64,000 nucleotides of DNA from Leptodontidium sp. MPI-SDFR-AT-0119. Its lineage: Eukaryota > Ascomycota > Leotiomycetes > Helotiales > Leptodontidiaceae. Of this stretch, positions 49,101 through 60,900 are shown piece by piece. Position numbers and translations under genes: made by a program. How positions within the stretch are numbered: the stretch's first letter is position 1; every line of letters begins with the position of its first letter. The stretch is taken from positions 1,364,001 to 1,428,000 of the forward strand of contig JAHLEZ010000009.1 of NCBI GenBank assembly GCA_020726505.1, given 5' to 3'. The notes under the pieces are model-generated. The model worked only from the letters and a program-made list of their open reading frames with translations, was not told the DNA's origin and ran no database searches.

Positions 49101-50700
49101 GCCTTTTTAAGTAGTCGGACTTATATTATAAAGAGTAATTACTGCTATAGCTACTTTCGTTTAAAGCTTCTTTAGTAAGTTTACTAAAAGGCGCATCTTA
49201 ATAAACTATTCGATGATTTCCTTGCTTACGCGCTTAGCTCCCTTATTAGGTTAGTGCGTATACGAAAAAGCACCCTTAATATCAATACTATTCTCCGTAC
49301 ACTACTTTTTGTACTTGATTAATTTATTAATTCCTATAACTAAAGTATTATTATCTTAGCGTATTTTGCAAATCGAGAGTTTAAATTAACGTCTCGTTTA
49401 CGCCTCAAACAGTTTAAGAGCTCCTAAGACGGCGATTAACCCTTTGTTTTTCAAAAGCTATTTATAAAATTTCCCGTCATATTAGTCTTTAACTAATAAA
49501 AGCTAACTATTCTTATTAAATCTAATAAGGAAATCAAATAAGTCCCAAGAAATACGATAAAAAGGCCAGGTAACTATTCTCTCTAAAGGTCTTCGACTAA
49601 CAACTTACTGCGCGTTAATTAAAAAGCACTCTTTACACTTAATTTAAGTAGTGCCTAAGATCTCGACGTTGCGCGCATTTTTAACCAAATTCTCCAACGC
49701 TTCTTTCCCTAAGTGCCTTACCCGTAAGTGCCATAACCTAGCGTCGTCTAGCCGCGGTCTTAAATATCGTTAACTTAATTGAAAGCCTTGCTAAATACTC
49801 CTTTAAAGCGTGGAGAATATTAAAAAGGTATAAGTTAGGCGAATCAGAGAATTATAAGCAATTAAGAAGGCCGAAGAGTAGTTAAAAAGCTTATATTTAA
49901 AAAAAGCTAAGTTAAACTATCGCTTTAATTGCTTTTATATAATACTCTTCTTAGTTAATCCCACGCGTAACGTATAATCTAACTTATTATATTAAACTCT
50001 AGCCTTCAACAAACGAGCTTCCGAAATAATATTAATATTAAATCCTTTAACAATAGCGACGTTAAAAAACCTTAAGTCCTCGGTATTTAGTCCATTAAGG
50101 CCATGAAAAGCACCCTTAAAAACACGAGTACCTCGGCCCTTAATTATAAGGCTCGATATTCCGACTTTAACATTATTATCGTTAGTTAATTTAATAAAGG
50201 TCCCAAGCTTTAACAAAGCAACCGAGTTAACCAAATAGGTGGCAATGCCGTTATTAAGTAGGATACACTTTGAGAACGGGTATTAATTTATATTAATAGT
50301 GGCATAGATTTTAAAGGTGGCGAGGGCCTCGTCAAGCAACTCCGAACTAATTACATAAGCATTAATATTACCGAGGTACCTCGGTAGCTTTAAGGCCTTT
50401 ACTAAGGTTATTAAAGAAGACGAGGAAATTTCAGAGGTTATTCCCTTGGCAATTTCCTTTATCGCTACTTGTTTTTACTCTTTTTTACCGATTGCTCGTT
50501 TAAGGTTAAGAAACTCCTTTTCAAGCTTAATTCGGGTTTCCTTAATTTCCTCCGCAAACGGTAAGTTGCGCAATTTATCCCCGGTTAAGCCGTCGTAGTA
50601 ATATCGAAGTTTATAATACTTAATCGCTTTATATTAGTAAGAGCTTACCTTACAAGGGCAAGTGTTAATTGAGGTATTTAGTAAAGAAGTCTTTAGTACT
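46150..50700 (-). pseudogene. Ty1/copia polyprotein relic, family C
   Basis: Minus strand, in copia order: protease LLNNGIATYLVNS (Asp of the DSG site reads Asn) near 50.25 kb, an open gag-pre-integrase stretch (49992-50234) with IIKGRGTRVFKGA and ATVKGFNINIISEAR-like pattern, an integrase region too mutated to read fully, an RT box YIDDI (47148-47162) that is still intact, and a C-terminal RNase H end (46200-46350) with EYLPTGYMPANKLTKNLS. LTRs were not identified. RIP-like stops are frequent. Confidence 0.82.
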
Positions 50701-51299
50701 AGTAGTACTCTTAGAGCATCCGATCTCCCTCCAAGTATAGCGTACAATCTAATTATCTTATTTCTTCTGATAACTATAAGAAACTTTTCGTTAAGTACTA
50801 ATAACTAATTAACGTATTAAAGTAACGTATACTTATAAATAACCTTAAAAGCATCGTCTCTAAGGACCTTAAATAATCGTTCGCGGGCTTATTTAAGTGC
50901 AAGCTGAAAAGAAGTGATACTTGGTGTGAATGATGATTCTATTGTAAAGGGGATTTCTAGGTCTATATAACTACTCTAGCTTATCACGTGTGTATTCGCT
51001 TAGGTAGCCAAATTAGGTAAATGTAAGCTGAAACGAGCTCAAACGAGTCTTTACCAAATACAGTTGCTTTCCGGTAGTTTGAGACGCAGAGCCCGGAGCT
51101 TCGTACAACCACTGTTTTAGCCTAGGAAAGCCGTGTATCAGAAGCCTTGGATTTCATAGCTATAACCTGTGGACGTCAGAGCTTTGTATCAGACGTATGT
51201 GGCTTGTTTTAAGCTATTTCCGGCTGATTAGGCCTAGAATAGGTTTTGTTGAGTATATAAGCGAGGTAGTTATATTATAATCTTTATAATTTTAGGCTT
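50701..51299. other. Repeat-derived spacer, no gene
   Basis: Moderately AT-rich. No frames or termini recognised; it lies between copia C and a truncated family F LTR. Confidence 0.45.
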
Positions 51300-51504
51300 T
51301 GTAAATAATATATTAATTAAATCTAAAGATATCACATATCTAGAGAGTACGAATCGGCAAAGGAGGGGCGGGAAAAGGTTTTAATAAATAAAATATATTT
51401 AGTGTTGCGTTCTTAACGTTCTATAGTCAAGTGTTGGCTTCTTATATGTGCGAAGGACTAGCCTAGTCATGTGACAAAAGAAATTAGCGGCTGTCCCCGC
51501 CACA
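51300..51504 (-). mobile_element. Truncated LTR, family F (205 bp)
   Basis: Matches 29231-29437 closely (start TGTGGCGGGGACAGCC on the minus strand) but lacks the last 75 or so bases of the LTR. It interrupts or truncates the hAT relic to its right. Confidence 0.8.
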
Positions 51505-51511
51505 TTATCTT

Positions 51512-53160
51512 TTTCTATCTTAAACGAAACATTAGGCCGAATATAAAGTCGTCTTTAAAGTTAGATTAGCCTTACTCGAATTGCGCAAGTATATAATTAG
51601 TATACAGAAGAGTGAGGTCAAGAGTCGAATTGCGCGATTCGCAGGCTTTAGTAAATATAAAAAGCTTCTCTAAGAACTCTTTAATAGTACGAATAGTACT
51701 CTATTCGTCGTCGGTGAGCCTGTCGTTTACTACTTTAGTATCTTCCCACGTATTAAGATATTCTTTAATAAAATCGCGCAGGTTCTAAGCTACTTATAAC
51801 ATCAAGAACTAACTATTTTATCACGTTGTATTGTCTTAGGGAATACGTTAATTAGTCGATTCAAGGAAGTGTCGAAGGCGCTAGGTACTACGGTTCACTT
51901 AAATCTAAGAAGTGTTAATATTAGACTAAAAGAAGTTATTTAAATTTAGTATAAACTTATTATAAAGTTATATAACTTGCCTAATAGTCCCTTATTGTGC
52001 TATTACTTGATTTTATCCAAGGTAATTATATAAATACTCGTCTCGATATCTTCGTTGATAGTCTCTTGATCTATAACAAATAAGAACGATTTGATAGTAA
52101 GGTTGATTATATGGCCTTAACAGCGAATTCGATAGTGAGTTACGTCGTATATTACCTTAGATTCCCTCCGTAACAACGTGGCCAGGGCAGTTATTATAGT
52201 GTCGTTGTCTAGAGCATTATTTATAACAAAATAGCCTAGAACCTTCTCAATTTTGTATTCGCAAATAACGCCGTAAACCTCTTATACAAGCTCTACTCTA
52301 GTATGCCTATCTATCTCCCTAAGCGCCAAAACTAAGCTCCGAAGCTCTTTAGATTCGTCGATAAATTAAACAGTAATTCCGACTATTAAGAAGCCATTTA
52401 GGGAGGTCCAGAGGTCGTAGGAGATATAGATTTTAGAGAGAGCCTTTTATAAAACAGGTATAATCGTGTTAAGCTTTAAACTATCGTATTAACGTATAAT
52501 CTAAAGGCGAATAGTAGAGTAGTCCTTAGCTATTAAGTCTTTAGCGTTAGTATTTAGATACTTAATTGTCGTGCAATAGCACGCCTAGAGGCTCCACAGA
52601 GGCGAAATTGACGTATTATTGAGGTATGCGCAGTACTATAATTGGTTGTTATCTTTTCTACGTATAGTTTATTCAAGCTCCCTGAATATAGAGGTCGCGG
52701 GCGCTTTGGCCATGGTGCCTTTGATTGGGCTCGCTTAGCCGGCCTACCATAACCTGCACGACATTAATAAAAGCACGGAATTCTGTATTCTCGATTATAT
52801 AAAAGGACAGGTTATAAGAGACAAGACACCGCGTCCGGAGAGCTTTAAGTTAATCTTGATCGACTGTTTGTGTGTTTGGCCGGCGTCGCTTTTAAGGATT
52901 TGCTGCTACTTGTGCAAAAGTAGTCTCTAAAGAGACCTTGATATTCTAAGCCTTCGTGGTACGTGGAGAATTACGTAGTAAGTCGTGAAAGCTTTTAAAG
53001 TGACTTGCAGGACCGCTGGTGCTCCTAGAGAGTGCATATGCCTTGCCATAGTATCTATAACGCCATTTAGGTTTCCTAGTATATTCGTTGAAATACATCG
53101 TTTATAGATCGAGGTCTAGTATGTGTCGATAAATCCAAGACTGTCTATTAGCTGCTTTCG
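51512..53160 (-). pseudogene. hAT-family transposase relic
   Basis: Minus-strand frame: an N-terminal part (about 52.7-53.0 kb) with YNLSFYIIENTEFRAFINVV, then mid-protein sequence (51560-51820) with LRDFIKEYLNTWEDTKVVND, DEXSTIRTIKEFLEKLF and LLYTNYILAQFE, all typical of fungal hAT transposases. Numerous TAG/TGA/TAA codons. The C-terminal dimerisation domain is absent, cut at the LTR boundary. Confidence 0.75.
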
Positions 53161-53780
53161 CACAAGGAAGAGGTTCTAGTTGAGGTGTTCCTTGAGATTA
53201 GGGTGCTGGGGAAGGAGAAGGCTCTGTTGCCTTTGAGGGGCTTGTAGGAGGTTCTGGAGATGCGCTGTCGCTATTAATAATAATAGCTTTAGTTACTAAT
53301 CGCGTAATAATAGTACGTGAGAAAGGCAACACCTTTTAGCGCTTTAGTGTAAGTGAAGGTATTGTTAGTGGTTAAATAATTGTTTAAAAAGAGGCTAATG
53401 ACGATAAAGTTAAGGGGGAGAGAGATAGATAAAATAAGGTTGAGAAGGCTGACGAAACTGGCCAATTAAAAGCCTTGTTTGGCTTTGACGAGCTAATTAA
53501 AAGGCTCGTAGCTTTACTTACTCAAACCTAGCTTAGTCTTAGAATACTAAACTTCACATTAAAATATCAACACCATATTATTATATCACTAATATATTGG
53601 TTATATTAGCATATCGCTAGAGCCTCATATCGTATCGACCGTAATATGAGTTCCCTTATATCGTATCGCTATATCGCGATAATATAATATATTGCCATAT
53701 TGTCCCCCACACTGTAGTCACTCTATAAGAAATTAAATGATATGTCATTAATTGTTTTGTTTTGTGGTCTTACACTTTAA
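53161..53780. other. AT-rich spacer with TATCGTATCG-type minisatellite
   Basis: Positions about 53600-53700 hold imperfect repeats of ATATCGTATCGC/ATATCGCGATA. The rest may be the hAT 5' end; its terminal inverted repeat was not found. Confidence 0.45.
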
Positions 53781-53799
53781 TAGCTAAGGTCAGGCTGCA

Positions 53800-56060
53800 C
53801 ACATTAAGAATTAAAGCCTGGCAACAAATGTTTAGGTGCTAGAACTTATTATAGGGTCCGTTAGAGAGTACTGCTTAAGTGGGATTCGGCGTTAGCCAGC
53901 CCGCATTTTAGGTAGCAGCTCCCGGACCTACGATGTAAGCGAAGCCCAAACTTTAGATTATAAGGTTAAGGAATTCTAGTGTTGGAAGTATCGTTTCTCG
54001 ATACTAGGTGCCACCTCGTGCCTTACTAGAAATACATTTACATAAAAACTAATAGAACACAAGTTGGGATTTAACACCTTTAGAACCGAATTTACTAAAA
54101 GGTAAACCCGATTTAGGGATGTTTTAATCTGGCTCGATAGTAACGTTAAAGATCTTAGAAACGCTGCTAGGAAAACCCGATTAGGGGTTTCCTAGCGAGC
54201 ATTTTCGTAAAGTGTTATAAGTGATTCTCACTGCCACAGAACTAAGAAAGTGAAAACCGGAGGTTGAAAAGCGGAGAGGCGTAGCGGGGTTTATTTTTGA
54301 CTATGCCAAGAAAACTCGTACTGTAAGCGCCGGTGGCCTGGCTAGGCTCGGCCCGTCCGCTTTTATTTGGTTGGATCTACACTCACTGCCTGATTTACCT
54401 GACTGAGTAATGGATATTACAATCACCGAGCTGGCTTTTTATATTAACACAATAGTAGATTACTCCACTACTATGTAATACCGATTATTAGAACACCCTA
54501 CAAACCTCAGGTTAAGAAACTCAATAAGATTGCAAAGTCGTCCTCTTCTCGTCGAATTAACGCACTCCCCACTTACTATAAAATTGCCTCTCCCTCGAGA
54601 AAATAGATAGTCGCTTTAACTCGCTTAGTTCATTTACCTGTTGTCTCCGCTTCTTAGACAAGAAGAGGATCCTGGCTACTCTTTCGACTCTTTTAGCCCG
54701 ATGAATATTACGCCGTTACGTTGTGAGCTACTTTCTACTCCGAAAGCTTAGGAGGACTTCTTTAGATCGAACTCCGTCTTGGAACTACCTCTAGTAAACG
54801 ACTTGTGTCATAATCTCGCTACTCGCAAGAGCCTATTCCTAAGTGTCTCCGCGAGCTTCACATCTCTAAGGTATAATCTCTATTATCGTTTAAAAGTCTG
54901 CCGCAGCGGACATTAAAGTCACTGCTCGGGATTTCAGTTACCGGCACACGCTTTTAGGACGCTATACGAAGGGCGGGGATGCCCTTAAATAAGAGAGCTG
55001 AAAACAGTAATAAAGGATTAGTCTGCCTATCCTACATTCTAAATGTGGAAAAGGAGCTAGGCACACTAAGGTAAAGTAGGCGCATTTTAAAAAGCAGCCT
55101 ATATTATGCCTTAGTAAGCGCTCACGGTCTGGCTGGGCTCGACCCCCAACATAGCTCCGTTGAATCTAGTAACTTGTAGCTTGAATTAGTACGTGGTGCT
55201 AGTGACGCCTCTACTACTTCTAGTTCTTAAGTCGCTCGTAAGGTAGCCTCCTTAACGAAGACAGTAAGCCCGTAACACACTTTAGGGTTGCCTAGGAAAA
55301 GAGCGACAAAAATCATGTAGTACTAGTTAGAAGAGCACAATTTAGACCTAAGGTTAAGAACTTCAGTAAAATCAAAGACTTGTTCCTTTCCTCCCGAACT
55401 AATTCATTGCCTACCCATAGAATCTTTGTTCGTTTCTCTAGGAATCGATACGCTAATACGCTAATCTTAAGATGTGTTTAGCCACTATTGTCGAAGATAC
55501 TAGTATTCGTTTTTGACGTCGACGAAAACTCGCTTCGGTTTTCCGCTTACTTTATGTACTTATTACACTCGCTTTTAAGACTAGACGAAGTATCCGATGG
55601 TTTGGATTCCGAGTCTATTAGTGAGATATATCTTGTTTTTACACTTTGTGGACAAGTATCCGCCTTAGGAGACTAAGAAGACTTACTCGATACGATAAGA
55701 AATCTAGAACCAGCTGGAAGACACAATTTACGTCCTTGTTCAACTACTCGCTAGAGCCGATTTCGAAGTCAGTATATAGAGCCAGCAGATGTTGCTCCTA
55801 GGCCTGTACACGGAGTCCAGAAGTCGCGCGATACTATTAGTATTAATTGCGAAGACAGCGATGGCTTTGTTTACGACCCTAAAGACGACGAGACATGTAC
55901 AGATGAGGAGGCATGTGTAGATAAAGAGAGATACTTAGGTAACGGAAGAAATTCATTCGTTAGCTAGTAAGAGGACTTTGCTGGTTATAGTGCCCCGTTA
56001 AAGCAATGCTTTGTTAATAAGCCACGGAAAAGACCTCCTCGGAAGAGAACTACTTAATAA
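53800..56060 (+). repeat. Degenerate duplicated unit with an unrecognised coding relic
   Basis: A segment at about 54.32-54.60 kb (GTAAGCGCCGGTGGCCTGG, later CAGGTTAAGAAACTC) recurs at about 55.10-55.40 kb (GTAAGCGCTCACGGTCTGG, CTAAGGTTAAGAACTTC), spacing about 800 bp. Each copy is followed by + strand sequence that reads as protein broken by stops: GYSFDSFSPMNITPLRCELL in the first; the frame at 55488-55676 and then CEDSDGFVYDPKDDE and KPRKRPPRKRTT in the second. The acidic region and basic NLS-like end suggest a DNA-binding or transposase-accessory protein, but no family could be named. Confidence 0.45.
54162..54203. repeat. Perfect-stem palindrome
   Basis: TGCTAGGAAAACCC and GGGGTTTCCTAGCGAGCA are inverse copies around a short GATTA spacer, giving a strong hairpin inside the duplicated unit. 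Function unknown. Confidence 0.6.
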
Positions 56061-56295
56061 CTAAATAACCTTTAATAATATAAGAGGGCTTATTAGTAAT
56101 AATGGCGCAAAAATAGAAAGGCGGGAGTTTATTTACTAATTTACGTGGACAATCTCGTCGCTTATATATTACCTTATGCGACCTCCGCACTATAGAGAGC
56201 GAAATCTTATTCTTAGGAGCAAGTTTATTAACATAAGCGATAAGAACTAAGGAGAAAATGTGGCAATAAGGAAAGGTTAATAAGAGCGCTTCATA

Positions 56296-56521
56296 TATAA
56301 GGGAACTTTAGGTACTACGCGGTAGTTAGATAATAGTTAATATTTAAGACTCGCGTCTAAGGGTTCTATCCTCGGAAATATTGTAATAAGATGAATTTAG
56401 TAGCACAATAGTGCGACTAAAATTTCCAATTAATAGTCCTAGTTAATATAAGTTGTTACAGTAGAAAACATTAATATATAGAGTATTACATTATGTCCTT
56501 GTTGTGTTTTTGTACGCAAAA
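56296..56521 (+). repeat. 227-bp interspersed repeat, copy 1 (SINE-like)
   Basis: Nearly co-linear with 63598-63824, from AAGGGAACTTT to TACGCAAAA; the differences are almost all transitions. No open frame. See copy 2 for promoter-like boxes. Confidence 0.85.
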
Positions 56522-56549
56522 CTATGTGGCTCGCTTAAAATAGGGGTAA

Positions 56550-56755
56550 CGTCCGTCCCTGCGTAGCGAGAAACCCACCGTGTCGAGAAAAATAATAGGT
56601 ACTTTGACTTCAAGTAATTTAGGATTAGCTATAGAACCTAACTTATATAAAGAAATGAGAGATATTAATAAGTACAAAGATTTAGAGATATTCAAAGTCA
56701 AAGTACCTATTAGATTTCTCGGCATAATAGGTTTCTCGCTACGTAGGGAAGGACG
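56550..56755. mobile_element. Foldback element (about 206 bp)
   Basis: A left arm of about 60 bp (CGTCCGTCCCTGCGTAGCGA, ending AATAGGTACTTTGACT) is repeated in inverse at the right, with a spacer of about 80 bp. Because the arms are inverse copies, both strands give similar short open frames. Size and shape fit a MITE. No TA duplication is clear at the outer ends. Confidence 0.8.
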
Positions 56756-56892
56756 CGATTTTGGAAAGTGAAATGAATTTATATTCTAACTTATACGGCC
56801 AATCTAATACTTTAATTACTATTCCTCTCCTCTCTACCAGTTTAATGAAAAATAAAATCACGGAAGTAGATAAATTAATCTGGACCTAATCT

Positions 56893-57635
56893 CTAGCTTA
56901 TAATCCAAGATCTACCATTCTCGACTTTTGTCTTATTAACCCTCAGTTCAAAGGGTATAAGTCCTTTCTTCTTAATCATCCGATAAATTAGAGTACCATC
57001 GCTAAAATGCAGGGGAAGATAATACATATATCTAATGCTTTTCATCCTTTTTATAGGCAAATCCATAACGGAGCTGATTTGATCATGCCTAATCTTAATA
57101 AGTCGATCATCCATATAATATAAAGCTGTAGTCTCGAATTTTCGATTAGAGCAAGAAAATAGCCTTCTTGGGTTCTTTATTGCAATAGCTATATTAGGAG
57201 CGATTACGTCTTGGACATATAGAATAATGTTCGAATTTCGGAAGTAGACTTCATACGAGACCTTGTTATAATTGTGGTCTTGGAGCGAAGCGAAGAACAC
57301 GTCCTTCAGGTACCGACAATCACCGCCCCAGTCAAAGAGCATCAATATAGCATATACAAATGTAGAAGAACCAGAATATAGTTTCGCAACGTTAGTTCCC
57401 ATAAGGGTAGGATTTGGAGGGCTAGAGGTGTGTTGTACCTGATCGATAGCCTGGAACCACGAGTCGTCTTTAAATAGCATGCTCCAGACCTTCTAAGAAC
57501 TTTCTTATGTCGAAGTGAATTGAACTTGTTATTTCTACTAGCAAAAGCGCGTTTAAAATTTAGTCTAGTCAATGGACTGAGCAATGCTGCAATAGCATAC
57601 CTAGTTTCTTTCGGTAAAGTCGCTAGAATTGTCAT
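56893..57635 (-). pseudogene. F-box-like hypothetical protein, frameshifted
   Basis: The N-terminus (MTILATLPKETRYAIAALLS, ATG 57635) and the main body (56893 to about 57490, KVWSMLFKDDSWFQAIDQ to GRSWIIS) are in different frames, with overlap near 57490 and no possible GT-AG intron there. The pattern (F-box-like start, HKK, FKDDSW, NPTLMG, DWGGDCRYLKDVFFASL, YYLPLHF) resembles a family of fungal F-box-like hypothetical proteins. A single-base indel would join the frames. It may be a recent pseudogene or an assembly error. Confidence 0.5.
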
Positions 57636-57726
57636 TTTGCTTAAGCTCGGACTATCTACAATTTGAGACTGGGACGTAGGTATTTATACAATAGGACGGC
57701 CACATCATTAGTTTGGATATAGCATC

Positions 57727-57960
57727 ATGGAATACCTTATGGGTGCGCGTCCGGGAACACAACTTCCAATTGGCAACAGCTCTGCACAGCCACTCCCACG
57801 TGGCCACGAGCAACATACCTATCTAAACTTCTTTCACTACCAAAGGCTCTTAGCAGTACCAAGAAAGGCTATCAAGCGTTTAAAAACTAAGAATGCCACA
57901 CTAACTAGAGTAAGACGACAAATTAATTGCCTTCTAGAGTATACATTGAGCAAGCAGTAA
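57727..57960 (+). CDS. Small hypothetical protein (77 aa), doubtful
   Basis: ATG-started open frame between two minus-strand genes, ending KQ. No domain; Arg/Lys-rich second half. It lies just downstream of a TATATAGC-like AT tract. It could be chance. Confidence 0.22.
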   Translation: MEYLMGARPGTQLPIGNSSAQPLPRGHEQHTYLNFFHYQRLLAVPRKAIKRLKTKNATLTRVRRQINCLLEYTLSKQ

Positions 57961-57989
57961 GATCCAAAATCTGTCCAAGTTCACCCCGT

Positions 57990-60900
57990 CTAGTCCTTCT
58001 TTACTCCCTTTTCGGGATCCCATTCTTCAGGAGGGGGGGAAGCCTTTCTAAATCTCCTAGAAAGCATTGCCCGCTTTAAAACTTTTGGCGGGATGATAGA
58101 AGCGTCTTCTCCGTCAAAACGCTCATTGTAGTAAGCGATTGCCTTTTTGTTATATTTGACCACTTGATGCAACCACGAACGCCAGTGGGAAAGGACCACA
58201 AGTGTTGCCAAGATAAGGATTCCCAGACTAAGGAACACAAATGTGAATGTTGTGAGGTTCGGGGTGAAAGGCAGAACTCCTGTAGTGCTGAATAGGTTCG
58301 CGGAAAGAGCTAAAGGGAAGAATATCTAAAAAATAGTGAATTAGATCTAGTATCCAAACCCCATCCTTTCCAGGTGAACTTACGATAATAATGACAGTGA
58401 GAATCTCGAGCTGCCTGGCAGTTTTCTGCTGGCTATCCGTGGCTTCAATATTTTCAAGACCGAGGTGGACATTGAGCTATATTATAGTAGTCAGCCTCCG
58501 CACACCCCTCAAATCATTGGATACAGCCCGACTCCGGACTTAGAATAGAAAGTTGACTTACACCATCCGGGTTGTCCTGGCGCAGTTCCTTTTCCAAGTT
58601 TCGCAACTTTTGAAGCTGGGCCTTTAACTTTCCGAAGGCCGCTTCAATAGGGATAACCGAATAATCGTTAAAGTAATAGATTCCGGTTTCCCTAAATGAG
58701 TCCCATGCTGCGACGGTATCGGAAAGTTTCATTTCTAATAGCCGCAAGAAATTCGTCATGCAGAGATTCCACCTAATGAAATTCGTTACTTCCTGTTTGG
58801 CTTTCGGGTCGTTGGACGACAGTGCGAGAAACAGGTTCGTTCTGGACCTGTTCGCAAAAAAAAGTCAATCATTCGTTGGCAAAAAACACCACTAACGAAG
58901 CCCCCACAATATACGTACTGTTTGACTTCCCTCTCCATCTTGTTTATTATCTGACTCCATTCCATCAAAGCGAGCCCCGTTCGGATCTCGACCACCTTGA
59001 GAAAGTACTCCCTAGGGTCCCATAATGGCTCATCGGCGTTAATCTGGCCATCCGCAAGAGGATCTGCCCGTCCCCCACGCCGTTCTTTCATTTCGTGATA
59101 GCCGTCCACAGACTCCCGCGAATCAAAATAGGTGTCGACAAAGCCATATGCAGCCCATGTCCAATGATCATTCCCTGTCACTCCAACCGATGTCATGGCC
59201 TCGTATAAACAGTAGCGCTCATCCGTAGATACTGGCTTATTATTCGTGGGCATAGACAAGAAAGGTAGCTCCCAGAATTGTCTTAGAGGCTTACCATTGG
59301 ATTTCTCCCGAGTATCTCTCCACGACTTTTTACTTTCCCTTAATACATAGTACGGAAGGTGGAAATCGAGAGTAAAATTTTGGAACCCAGAATGCTATGA
59401 AATAATAATTAGCATTAGCGATGAAGATACGCTATTAACGTTTGATCCACTATTACTTACCTTGATAGTCACCCCTATAGATGCCGTGCCCGTCAAGTGT
59501 TTGTAAAACAAATTCCGTAGAGCTGGGGCCTGTGTAAGCGCTACCGTTGTTACAAGAGCTTCAATTGCGGACGAATCTAAATCGGCGATGAAACTAGGCG
59601 GATTAGCTTATTTGAAATACTTAAAAGGTACAAACTCTATAACTTACACTATTCTCCGAGCCGCATTATGTTGCTCATCTTCAAGTGCGAGGGTAGCGAG
59701 ATCTTTCTCCGAGTCGGCTCTAAAACGCTGTGCAGTTTGTGAGCTAGAGCTCTGATAACGGCATAAAGTCAGGCTTGCCTTTCTGCTCAATCTTTCGCGC
59801 AGCTCTTGACACGTCAATGGCCCCTGATATGGCCTGTAAAATCCTCTCTTGTCGGTCATAGTACCATCCATGCACCTCTCATCGAGTAATGCCACAAGCT
59901 TCCTCTTCTCCTTCTCATTTGTCTCGGCCTTCGATTTCTCGCAAAAACTTGCAACCAGGTCAACTTGATCGCGAGACATCAAACTGTCATCTTCTCCCAC
60001 CATACCTATCATGAAACGTCTGACATCGCTCTGCTCATTGCAAGATTCAGCGTCCTCGTCCTCGTCCTCATCACTTGGGACATCATCTTCATCCTCATGG
60101 CTGATGACAAGACTGTCATAGGTATTCCCCAAGAGCTCGACAGGCTGCGAAAGTCGTGGAAATGGCTTGGTATTGGTATTATCAGAGTGAGACTCGATAT
60201 TCACCGGAGCCGAGGTCTTTCCGGAGGTAGGCTGAGGTTCATGAACTGGGACGTGAGGCTCAGCTTTCACCTTCGCTCTGTGGGCTTTATCGATGTGCGT
60301 TCGATGCTCAAGCTCGCTGCGGAAGCTGTCTGTGGTGTCTGAAGATTTTTCAATAGTAGGGTCTTGCAGACCAGGACTTCTCACTGCTTCTTTTTCTACA
60401 GAGGTGGCGGAGATCGGGTCCGATTTTCTTAAGCTCAAGCGAGCAGCGTTGGGTTCTTCGGTGTCGTTGAGGTACCGTTGAAGCGTGATGCTTGTCTTCC
60501 CAGCTTCAATGGAGTCTGAATCAACAGCGCCAGCTGATGTGGAAATCCCAGAAGTATTGGCCTTCCGGTAGCGGCGTTGGGCCGAAGTCTTTTGCGGCAT
60601 ATTGTTGCGGGAGGCATTGTTCTGAGACTGTGTTGCAGACTGGGCATTCAGTTTGCCAGCTGACTTAGTCCAAGAGCCACCATTCCCGCCCAAGTTATCA
60701 TCTTGGTCGTCATCGTCATCATCTCTAGGGAGAGTCGGCCCAGAAGGACGAAAGTCCATCGATTTGGGGAACGGCAGCTTCCATTTTGACATGTCATTTC
60801 CTTTCTTGAACTCCCTCTTCAAATGATTCATCCTGTCATTCCAAGTCCCAAAGAAGATGCCACAGAAGCCGCACTGCCTCGGCCAGTTGCTATCGATACC

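Noticed and set aside
29231..51504. 29.2-kb and 51.3-kb family F LTRs as the pair of one 22-kb element
   Set aside because: The right copy is truncated, no matching target duplication was found, and the interval contains several unrelated elements.
59594..59700. Gene boundary between the zinc-finger and CorA-like parts
   Set aside because: The stop after RRIV lies inside a canonical intron (GTAAGT to CCTAG) whose removal keeps the family pattern, so one gene is simpler than two.
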